From positions 1 through 41,945 of the forward strand of contig CAIXKG010000154.1 of the NCBI GenBank assembly GCA_903919985.1: 41,945 nt of DNA. The letters are read 5' to 3'. The stretch comes from an uncultured Opitutia bacterium. Lineage in GTDB: Bacteria > Verrucomicrobiota > Verrucomicrobiia > Opitutales > Opitutaceae. The notes under the pieces are model-generated. The model worked only from the letters and a program-made list of their open reading frames with translations, ran no database searches and was not told where the DNA came from. A program made the translations under genes and the position numbers. Of this stretch, positions 8,197 to 14,729 are shown in pieces (position 1 is the first letter of the stretch; each line of letters starts with the position of its first letter).

Positions 8197-9240
8197 TTAG
8201 GTACCGAAAGCGCTGAACGCCCGCTCGAGCAAGTAGCCGAGGAGTGCGGTCACGGGCAACGTGAGCACCCACGCCCACAGGATGCGTTCGACGATACCCC
8301 ATTTCACGGCGCTCAGGCGCTTCGTGGCGCCGACGCCCATGATCGACGTCGAGATGACGTGCGTCGTCGAAACCGGCACGCCGAGGGTCGACGCTCCGTG
8401 AATGATCAGTGCGGCGGTGGTCTCGGCGGCGAAGCCCTGCACCGGCACGAGTTTCACCATTTTGTGGCCCATCGTTTTGATGATGCGTTTGCCGCCGCCC
8501 GCGGTGCCCGCGGCCATCGTGATCGCGCAGGTGACGATGACCCAGTACGGCACGTCCTTGAAATCCGGCAGGCGGAGAAAATGGGCCCACGCTGGCAAAT
8601 CGTTGAACGCGCCCGATTGCGTGCCGGTGAACAGCGCGAGCGTGATGATGCCCATCGTTTTTTGGGCATCGTTTGAGCCGTGGCTATAGCCCATGAAACC
8701 CGCGCTTAAGAGCTGGGCCTTGCCGAAGACCACCGTGACAAACCGCGGCGTCGCGCGTTTCAACGCGAGCGTGAGCAGCATCATGAGCAGCGCGCCGCCG
8801 AAAAATCCGATGAGCGGCGAGGTGAGCATCGGCATCAAGACTTTGGGCCAGAGCCCGGTCGACCATTTCAAAACGGACCAATTGCCGTGCGCGGTCGCGA
8901 GCGTTGCTCCGCACAATCCGCCGACGAGCGCGTGACTCGAACTCGACGGCAGCCCCAGCCACCACGTGAAAAGATTCCAGATGATCCCGCCGAGCAAGGC
9001 GCAGAGCACGGTGAGCATCGTGACGGAATTCGTGTCGACGAGGCCCTTGCCAATCGTCGACGCCACGGCGGTGCCCGCGAGCGCGCCGAGGAGATTCATC
9101 ACCGCGGCGAGGAGGATCGCCATGCGCGGAGTGAGGACTTTTGTGGAGACAACCGTCGCGATGGCGTTGGCCGTATCGTGAAAGCCGTTGATGTATTCGA
9201 ACGCCAGCGCGGTCAGCAGCACGAGCAGGAACAGCGTCAT
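8197..9240 (-). CDS. pit: Low-affinity inorganic phosphate permease, PiT family
   Basis: This membrane protein of 347 residues, with about ten hydrophobic segments, imports phosphate with cations (PiT/PHO4 family). Both halves carry the family signatures: GFHDTANAIATVV (19-31) and GYSHGSNDAQKTMG (184-197), plus the paired PSSSSHALVGG (98-108) and GVPVSTTHVISTSIMGVG near the C-terminus. The inverted-repeat halves confirm the fold. The start lies 12 bp after the stop of the DUF47 gene and has a good AAGAGG site, so it is translated from the same mRNA. DUF47-PiT pairs are common, and the DUF47 partner is thought to modulate transport. The Pst operon about 6 kb away gives the cell a second uptake route. 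Confidence 0.94.
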   Translation of the reverse strand: MTLFLLVLLTALAFEYINGFHDTANAIATVVSTKVLTPRMAILLAAVMNLLGALAGTAVASTIGKGLVDTNSVTMLTVLCALLGGIIWNLFTWWLGLPSSSSHALVGGLCGATLATAHGNWSVLKWSTGLWPKVLMPMLTSPLIGFFGGALLMMLLTLALKRATPRFVTVVFGKAQLLSAGFMGYSHGSNDAQKTMGIITLALFTGTQSGAFNDLPAWAHFLRLPDFKDVPYWVIVTCAITMAAGTAGGGKRIIKTMGHKMVKLVPVQGFAAETTAALIIHGASTLGVPVSTTHVISTSIMGVGATKRLSAVKWGIVERILWAWVLTLPVTALLGYLLERAFSAFGT

Positions 9241-9252
9241 GAGCGGCGCCTC

Positions 9253-9894
9253 TTAAGAATGCTTGAGCACGATCTGAACAACGATGTTGCCGGCATTGCG
9301 GCAGCGGTCGACGCCCTGTTCGACCATCTCGAAGATCTTCTGCAGGATCACGAGTTCCTTCGCGTCGCAGGGGCCATGATAAATTTCCTTCAGCAGGGTG
9401 ATCATCACCTTGTCGGCCTCGCCCTCGGCGAATTGCAGCCGGTCGCTGGCTTCCTGAATTTTTTCCATGGTCGTTCCACCGCGCAGTTGTTTCACCATGA
9501 ACGCGACGGCGTCGGCGGCTTGCAGCATGAGCTCGGCCTGCCGGACGAATGCGGTCGCGGGCAGTTTTCCCGGATAGATGCCGATGCGTTCCACGATTTT
9601 TTCGACCTGCTTCGGGATGCGGTACAGGGCGAACGACAACGCTTCGATGTCCTCGCGTTCCAGCGGGGTCACGAAGGTGCGGCCCAGTTCGTCGGTCATT
9701 TGCTGACGCAGCCGCTTTTCCTTCCGGCGCGACTGGATGAACTCGTCGTTGCTGACTCCGGTGCCGCTGTCGCTGGCGAGAGCCTGGAGATATTGGCCGA
9801 AAAGCTCGACGCTGGCCCGGGCTTCATCCGCGCCGGCCTCCAACAGATCGAAGAACTTTTCGTCTTTGCCGAAGAGTTTTTTGAGGGAAAGCAT
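9253..9894 (-). CDS. DUF47/PhoU-like protein paired with the PiT permease
   Basis: This 213-residue, all-helical cytoplasmic protein belongs to the DUF47 (TIGR00153) family, which is distantly related to PhoU. It begins MLSLKKLFGKDEKFFDLLEA, typical of the family. It contains RRKEKRLRQQMTDELGRTFVTPLEREDIEALS, with the highly conserved TPxxREDI motif, and GADKVM-like AEGEADKVMITLL. It precedes the PiT gene by 12 bp. Members of the family regulate PiT-mediated phosphate uptake; that role here is inferred from gene pairing. The start ATG 9894 has neither a strong Shine-Dalgarno sequence nor a pyrimidine tract. Confidence 0.9.
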   Translation of the reverse strand: MLSLKKLFGKDEKFFDLLEAGADEARASVELFGQYLQALASDSGTGVSNDEFIQSRRKEKRLRQQMTDELGRTFVTPLEREDIEALSFALYRIPKQVEKIVERIGIYPGKLPATAFVRQAELMLQAADAVAFMVKQLRGGTTMEKIQEASDRLQFAEGEADKVMITLLKEIYHGPCDAKELVILQKIFEMVEQGVDRCRNAGNIVVQIVLKHS

Positions 9895-9907
9895 GCGTTC
9901 GCTCTGC

Positions 9908-9924
9908 GTAACGGTGAATGTTAC
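9908..9924. promoter_or_regulatory. Inverted repeat GTAAC-N7-GTTAC upstream of the DUF47-PiT pair
   Basis: GTAAC (9908-9912) and GTTAC (9920-9924) form a perfect 5-bp dyad spaced by seven bases, 14 bp before the DUF47 start codon. The position suits an operator or the edge of a promoter. It does not match the direct-repeat Pho box, so I do not assign PhoB. Chance occurrence is possible. Confidence 0.3.
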
Positions 9925-10154
9925 GGATGCGAAACAAAATGTTGGAGTCCCCGATGAAATCGCCGCGAAGTCCGCCCGCTCACCCCCGCGCTTTCAGATG
10001 CCTAAACTTCAAACCAGGTTTTTCCTCTTCGCGGACCCCGAGATAACCGTTTCGCTCGCGGACGGCCTAGGTTGAACGTTGGAGCGTGTCCACGGCCCGA
10101 TTTCTACCCTCGACAGCCGCGGCTGACTGCGAAGATTGGGCTACCTTTTACCCC

Positions 10155-11147
10155 ATGAAGAAAATCTTTTTTACCCTCTGTCTTCTTGCTTCGACCGGTC
10201 TGATGCGCGCGGCCGACACGGTTTACCAAATCGCTGTGATCCCAAAGGGGACCACCCACGAGTTTTGGAAATCGATCAATGCCGGCGCTGAAAAAGCCGC
10301 GCTCGAACTCAACGAGCAGCTCAAACCCCAGGGTATCACGGTGAAAATCATCTGGAAGGGCCCGCTGCGGGAGGACGATCGCGACCAGCAGATTTCCGTG
10401 GTGCAGAATTTCATCGGACGGAAAGTAAATGGCATCGTGTTGGCGCCCCTCGACAAGAAGGCCCTCGTCGGCGCCGTCGAAGAAGCGGTCGCCGCCAAGA
10501 TCCCCGTGGTCGTCGTGGACTCCGGTCTCGAGTCGAAGGCGCAGTCGAGCTTCGTGGCCACCGACAACACCGAGGGCGGCCGGATCGCGGCGCGCAATCT
10601 TGGCCGGGTTCTCGGCGGCAAGGGCAACGTCATCTTGCTGCGCTATCAGGTCGGTTCCGCGAGTACGGAAGAACGTGAGACGGGCTTTCTCGAGGTGATG
10701 AAAAAAGATTTCCCGGCCATCAAACTGATCTCCACTGACCAGCACGCTGGTGCGACGCGCGACAGCGCGAAACGGGTTTCGGAAAATTTGCTCAGTCGTT
10801 ATGGTAAGGAAGTGAACGGCATCTTCGCGTCGAACGAGTCGGCCGCGTCCGGCATGCTGCTGGCTTTGCGCGATGCAGGCCTCGCGGGTGGCAAGGTGAA
10901 GTTCGTCGCATTTGACGCGGGTGAGACACTCAACGCGGGCCTGAAAGCCGGCGACCTTGTGGGTTTCGTCGTCCAGAATCCGATGGCGATGGGCTACCTT
11001 GGGGTGAAGACGGTCGTCGCCGCCATTCGCGGGGAGAAAGTCGCGGCCACGATCGACACCGGCGTGGGCTTTGTGACCAAGGATAACATGAACGAGCCCG
11101 CCATCGCCGAGCTGATGAATCCACCGCTGGCGAAGTATCTGAAGTGA
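10155..11147 (+). CDS. Sugar ABC transporter periplasmic substrate-binding protein (RbsB-like)
   Basis: This is a periplasmic binding protein of the ribose/galactose type (Peripla_BP_4), 330 residues long. The signal peptide is MKKIFFTLCLLASTGLMRAA. Family motifs follow: the first strand YQIAVIPKGTTHEFW, the DQQISVVQNFIGRKVNGIVLAPLD region, IPVVVVDSGL, the hinge segment TDNTEGGRIAARNL, and GIFASNESAASGMLLAL near the C-terminal lobe. It delivers a sugar to the ATPase and permease encoded downstream (11351-14032), but the substrate cannot be read from sequence; RbsB/AlsB-like pentoses or hexoses are possible. The ATG follows TACCTTTTACCCC. The gap to the ATPase gene is 203 bp and is filled with repeat sequence. 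Confidence 0.9.
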   Translation: MKKIFFTLCLLASTGLMRAADTVYQIAVIPKGTTHEFWKSINAGAEKAALELNEQLKPQGITVKIIWKGPLREDDRDQQISVVQNFIGRKVNGIVLAPLDKKALVGAVEEAVAAKIPVVVVDSGLESKAQSSFVATDNTEGGRIAARNLGRVLGGKGNVILLRYQVGSASTEERETGFLEVMKKDFPAIKLISTDQHAGATRDSAKRVSENLLSRYGKEVNGIFASNESAASGMLLALRDAGLAGGKVKFVAFDAGETLNAGLKAGDLVGFVVQNPMAMGYLGVKTVVAAIRGEKVAATIDTGVGFVTKDNMNEPAIAELMNPPLAKYLK

Positions 11148-11202
11148 GATTCTGACGAGTGCGCTCCGGCGATGGACGTTTCTTTATTCCGGCTCGACCA
11201 TC

Positions 11203-11363
11203 CTGAGACGCGGACCGCACTCGTTCCTCTCGTCGCTGGGCCAATGACAACTGTGGGCCTGGTGCCCTCACGCCGCGAAACGTCGTTCAGCCAGCGATTT
11301 TCAAGCGGGGCGAGGGTGCCCCGCCCACATCGATCAGCGCTCCGCTCAGAATGACAACTGTGG
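11203..11363. repeat. Repeat cluster between binding-protein and ATPase genes
   Basis: The gap holds a direct repeat AATGACAACTGTGG (11243-11256 and 11350-11363) and a hairpin GCGGGGC (11305-11311) / GCCCCGC (11318-11324) followed by CCACAT. The second copy of the direct repeat covers the ATPase start codon and reads through its first codons. CCCCGCCCACAT recurs at about 12968-12979 after the ATPase gene. The reverse strand reads CATTCTGAGCGGAGCGCTGA, resembling short intergenic repeats scattered through many bacterial genomes. Confidence 0.6.
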
Positions 11364-12889
11364 TCACCGCCGTTCCCGCGCTCCGCCTCGCCGGCATTCA
11401 AAAAAGTTTCGGCGCCACGCGCGCCCTGCGGGGCGTCTCGCTCACGGTTGCGCCCGGTGAGGTCCACGCGCTGATCGGTGAGAATGGCGCGGGCAAAAGC
11501 ACGCTGATGAAAATCCTCAGCGGTGCGCACGCGGCCGATGCCGGCACGATGGAACTCGGCGGCCGGCCCTATGGGCCGACCGGTCCGCACGACGCCCGGC
11601 TCAAGGGTGTCTCAATGATTTATCAGGAGCTTAATCTCGCGCTCCACCTCACCGTGCGGGAAAATATCCTCCTCGGCGCCGAGTCCGCCACCGGCGGTTG
11701 GATCGATCGTGCGGCCTCGTGCGCCCGAGCTCGCGCCGCGCTGGCCCAGTTGGGGCACGAGAGCATTGATCTCGAACGCCTCGCCGGCGATTTCACCATC
11801 GCAGAGCAACAGGTGATCGAAATCGCTCGGGCGCTGCTCATGCGGCCGCAGGTGCTGATCATGGACGAGCCCACGAGCAGTCTCACGCAGGCTGATACCG
11901 ACAAGCTTTTCGCGGCCATCGCGCGACTGCGCGACCAAGGCGTCAGCATCATCTACATCAGCCATTTTTTGGAAGAGTGTCGCCGCATCGCCGACCGCTA
12001 CACGGTATTGAAGGACGGCGAAACCGTGGGTAGCGGCGAGATGAAGGCTGTCAGTCTCGATCAAATCGTGACGTTGATGACTGGGCGGGAAGTGCAGGAT
12101 CTCTATCCGCGCACTGCGCACGCGCCCGGCGCGGTCGTGCTTGAGGTCAAGGCCGCGGCGCGACCGCCGCGCTTGAAACGCGCGGCGCTGCAACTGCGTG
12201 CAGGCGAGATTTTCGGGCTCGCTGGTCTGATTGGCGCCGGCCGCACCGATTTGCTGCGCGCGATTTTTGGACTCGATGCGCTCGATTCAGGCGAGGTGTG
12301 CATCCTCGATGCTCCGACGGGCGCTAGTTCGCCCCGGCTACGCTGGCAGCAGGGACTCGGTTTCCTGAGCGAGAATCGCAAGGAGGAGGGCTTGATGCTC
12401 AACCAATCCATCGCCGACAATCTCACGCTCACGAAGCACGAAACTTTCGGCCGTTTCGGCTGGATCAGTGCGCGGCGTCAACGCGCGGCGGCCCAGCGCT
12501 GGCTCGATGAGCTGCGCGTGAAGTGCCGCGACGCCACCCAACCCATCGGACAGCTCTCCGGCGGCAATCAACAGAAGGTCGCGCTGGCCCGTCTGCTGGA
12601 ACACCCCGCCCGCATTTTTCTCCTCGATGAACCGACGCGCGGAATCGACGTCGGCAGCAAGGCCCAGATCTACGAGCTGATCGGACGTCTCGCGGGCGCG
12701 GGGAAAGCCGTGATCGTAGTGAGCAGTTATCTCCCGGAATTGCTTGGGCTGTGCGACACCATCGGGGTGATGTGCCGCGGCGAACTCAGTGCGGTGCGGC
12801 CGCGCGCGCAGTGGAATGAGGCCGAGATCATGCGGACGGCGACCGGGAGTGAAAGCCGGGCGAACGAAATATCATGCCGAACGCAGTGA
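11351..12889 (+). CDS. Sugar ABC transporter ATP-binding protein with two ABC domains (RbsA-like)
   Basis: This 512-residue double-ABC ATPase powers the sugar importer. The first domain has an intact Walker A GENGAGKST (43-51), Walker B VLIMDEPTSS (from 168) and the usual AEQQVIEIARAL signature. The second domain has the degenerate P-loop GLIGAGRTDLL typical of RbsA/MglA/AraG, a canonical LSGGNQQKV signature and FLLDEPTRGIDVG. The domains are fused tandemly, and length and order fit the family. Oddly, the start codon lies inside a copy of a 14-bp direct repeat, and the last codons (ending ISCRTQ) run into another repeat-like sequence that supplies the stop. Both ends may have been altered by repeat insertion. 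The permease gene follows. Confidence 0.92.
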   Translation: MTTVVTAVPALRLAGIQKSFGATRALRGVSLTVAPGEVHALIGENGAGKSTLMKILSGAHAADAGTMELGGRPYGPTGPHDARLKGVSMIYQELNLALHLTVRENILLGAESATGGWIDRAASCARARAALAQLGHESIDLERLAGDFTIAEQQVIEIARALLMRPQVLIMDEPTSSLTQADTDKLFAAIARLRDQGVSIIYISHFLEECRRIADRYTVLKDGETVGSGEMKAVSLDQIVTLMTGREVQDLYPRTAHAPGAVVLEVKAAARPPRLKRAALQLRAGEIFGLAGLIGAGRTDLLRAIFGLDALDSGEVCILDAPTGASSPRLRWQQGLGFLSENRKEEGLMLNQSIADNLTLTKHETFGRFGWISARRQRAAAQRWLDELRVKCRDATQPIGQLSGGNQQKVALARLLEHPARIFLLDEPTRGIDVGSKAQIYELIGRLAGAGKAVIVVSSYLPELLGLCDTIGVMCRGELSAVRPRAQWNEAEIMRTATGSESRANEISCRTQ

Positions 12890-12980
12890 AGCTGCCGAGC
12901 AAAGCGACACGGCCGGGTCATCCCCTTGGACGGCGCGGGTCGAACGACGATTTGCGGGATGGGGGCACCCCGCCCACATG
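12873..12980. repeat. Repeat-like gap between ATPase and permease genes
   Basis: The 126-bp gap opens with CATGCCGAACGCAGTGAAGC, which overlaps the end of the ATPase gene. It closes with GCGGGATGGGGGCACCCCGC (12954-12973), an imperfect hairpin followed by CCACAT, as after the hairpin at 11305-11324. The matching CCCCGCCCACAT at both junctions shows that the same element sits on both sides of the ATPase gene. Confidence 0.5.
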
Positions 12981-13015
12981 TAGTTCCTGCTGCTCACGCT
13001 CCCCCGAATTTTTTC

Positions 13016-14032
13016 ATGAATGACACGTTAAAACGCCTTTCCGCAAAGCTGGGTCCGTTCCTCGGCCTCATCCTGGTGGTGGGACTTTTTTCCCTGCCGG
13101 CGGAGATGCGCGAGGTGTTTCCGACGTACGCTAATTTCCGTTTTGTTTTCATTCAAACGGTGATCGTCGCGATTGGAGCGCTAGGCATGACGATGGTGAT
13201 CGTCAGCGGCGGCATCGACCTTTCCGTCGGATCGAGCATCGCGTTCACCAGTGTTGTCGGGGCCTCGCTCATCCAACGCGGCTGGGGCCCGGCCGGGGTG
13301 GTGCTCGTTTCACTGGCCTCGGGCGGGTTGATCGGATTGCTGAACGGCAGTGCGATCGCTGCGCTCCGGATGATTCCGTTCATCATTACGCTCGGCACAC
13401 TCGGCATCGCGCGGGGCTCGGCCAAGTGGCTCGCCCAGGACCAGACGGTTAACTACGAGACTTCGCCGATCAACACGTGGATGACGGCGCCGACCATCAC
13501 GTTCCCCGAGGGCGGACCGGTGTGGCTGCCGGGATTTCTCGGGCGGTTGGTCGAGTTTGCGGGAAAACTTCCACTGGGCGTTTGGATCGCGGTGGTGCTT
13601 GCGGCGCTGACGTCGCTGTTGCTGCGCAACACGATTTTCGGGCGCCACGTTTTTGCGCTCGGTTCAAATGAGGCCACGGCGCGGCTGTGCGGTATTCCCA
13701 CGACGCGGCTCAAGGTGATGATCTACGCGCTGGCGGGTTGCTTCTTCGGGCTCGCGGGGCTCTTTCAACTTTCCCGTCTGCGCCAGGGCGACCCCACGGT
13801 GGCAGTCGGACTCGAACTCGATATTATCGCCGCCGTGATTATTGGTGGCGCGAGCTTGTCCGGCGGGGTGGGCACGATTCTCGGTTCGATGATCGGCGCG
13901 CTCATCATGGCGGTCCTGCGCAACGGCTCGCAGCAGATGGGCTGGCCGACCTATTTTCAGGAAATCATCATCGGCGTGGTGATCATCGTCGCGGTTTTTC
14001 TGGATCGGCTGCGGCAGGGCAAGGCAAGCTGA
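13016..14032 (+). CDS. Sugar ABC transporter permease (RbsC-like)
   Basis: This 338-residue inner-membrane protein has about eight to ten hydrophobic segments and forms the channel of the sugar importer (BPD_transp_2 family). Diagnostic stretches are TMVIVSGGIDLSVGSSIAF, the EAA-like loop SNEATARLCGIPTTRLKVMIYALAG, and DIIAAVIIGGASLSGGVGTILGSMIGALIM near the C-terminus. ATG 13016 follows CCCCCGAATTTTTTC; an upstream in-frame start would run into the repeat and is rejected. A GC-rich stem CCCTC...GAGGG followed by AATAAATTT (about 14050-14076) downstream could end the transcript, but it is weak. Confidence 0.9.
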   Translation: MNDTLKRLSAKLGPFLGLILVVGLFSLPAEMREVFPTYANFRFVFIQTVIVAIGALGMTMVIVSGGIDLSVGSSIAFTSVVGASLIQRGWGPAGVVLVSLASGGLIGLLNGSAIAALRMIPFIITLGTLGIARGSAKWLAQDQTVNYETSPINTWMTAPTITFPEGGPVWLPGFLGRLVEFAGKLPLGVWIAVVLAALTSLLLRNTIFGRHVFALGSNEATARLCGIPTTRLKVMIYALAGCFFGLAGLFQLSRLRQGDPTVAVGLELDIIAAVIIGGASLSGGVGTILGSMIGALIMAVLRNGSQQMGWPTYFQEIIIGVVIIVAVFLDRLRQGKAS

Positions 14033-14154
14033 GGGCCGATCCGAAAACCCTCTGGCTGCGCGGAGGGAATAAATTTGACCGCCCCGGATCTATCTGCGGC
14101 GCAGGGCACCGTTCGCTCAAACCCTGGTCGATGCGTGGAGTCACCACTGCACCG

Positions 14155-14610
14155 ATGAAAAAAACGCCAGCCATCACCCGCAAAGAAATGATCGAGTTCC
14201 TCAACGAGGACTTAGCCCGTGAATTTCAGTCGGTCATCACCTGCGTGGTTTACAGCCAGACGATGAAAGGCGCGAAGTATCAGCACATCGCCGGCGAATT
14301 GCAGCAGCACGCCGGCGAGGAGCTCGAACACGCGATTAAAATCGCTAAGCAGATCGACTATTTTAACGGGACGCCGGTGCCCACACCGAACGCCGTTAAG
14401 ATGTCGGAAGACCCGGACGATATGCTGCGCTTCGAATTGGAAAACGAGCGCGTGACCATCCTCAACTATCGCGAACGCATCCGTCAGGCCGAGGCCATGG
14501 GCGAATACGCGTTGAGCGAAGTGCTGCGTGAAATTATCGTTCAAGAACAGGAACATCTCACCGATCTGGCCAGTGCCCTCGGCGAGGAAAATCCTAAGAT
14601 CCAGTCTTAG
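14155..14610 (+). CDS. Bacterioferritin-like ferritin-fold protein
   Basis: This 151-residue four-helix ferritin-like protein probably oxidises and stores iron or protects against peroxide. All six di-iron ligands of bacterioferritin can be placed with steady spacing: E23, E56, H59 (in EELEH), E98, E131 and H134 (in EQEH). The position of the haem ligand Met52 of Escherichia coli Bfr corresponds to L57, so haem binding in the usual way is not expected. It reads as a haem-free bacterioferritin or a related ferritin-like protein. ATG 14155 fits the family N-terminus; the open frame extends further upstream only because it overlaps the permease gene. It follows the sugar operon by 122 bp and is probably separate. 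Confidence 0.82.
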   Translation: MKKTPAITRKEMIEFLNEDLAREFQSVITCVVYSQTMKGAKYQHIAGELQQHAGEELEHAIKIAKQIDYFNGTPVPTPNAVKMSEDPDDMLRFELENERVTILNYRERIRQAEAMGEYALSEVLREIIVQEQEHLTDLASALGEENPKIQS

Positions 14611-14622
14611 ACGGCGGGAATT

Positions 14623-14724
14623 GCCTAGGGTAGGGCGGGTTATCCTTAATCCGCCGCTGTCACTCGCCGCCTAGGGAAGTGATATCAAACCGGCGCGTTA
14701 AGAACAACGCGCCGCACCTTTTAC
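14623..14724. repeat. Family A repeats with a strong hairpin between convergent genes
   Basis: GTAGGGCGGGTTATCCTTAA (14630-14649) matches the family A repeats at 24426 and, inverted, 24496-24514. It is bracketed by GCCTAGGG at 14623-14630 and 14669-14676. Next comes a perfect 9-bp stem, CGGCGCGTT (14691-14699) with AACGCGCCG (14706-14714), followed by CACCTTTT. The stem separates the ferritin-like gene from the convergent AsmA-like gene and may act as a two-way terminator built from repeat DNA. Confidence 0.6.
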
Positions 14725-14729
14725 GCCCT

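Noticed and set aside
8887-9957. Long open frame (about 356 codons) on the plus strand opposite the PiT and DUF47 genes
   Set aside because: The minus-strand genes have clear family motifs. The plus-strand frame has arginine- and histidine-rich low-complexity composition and no motif, as expected for the opposite strand of GC-rich DNA.
9895-10154. Possible Pho box between the DUF47 and binding-protein genes
   Set aside because: No pair of CTGTCAT-like direct repeats with 4-bp spacing was found by eye; only the short dyad at 9908-9924 stands out.
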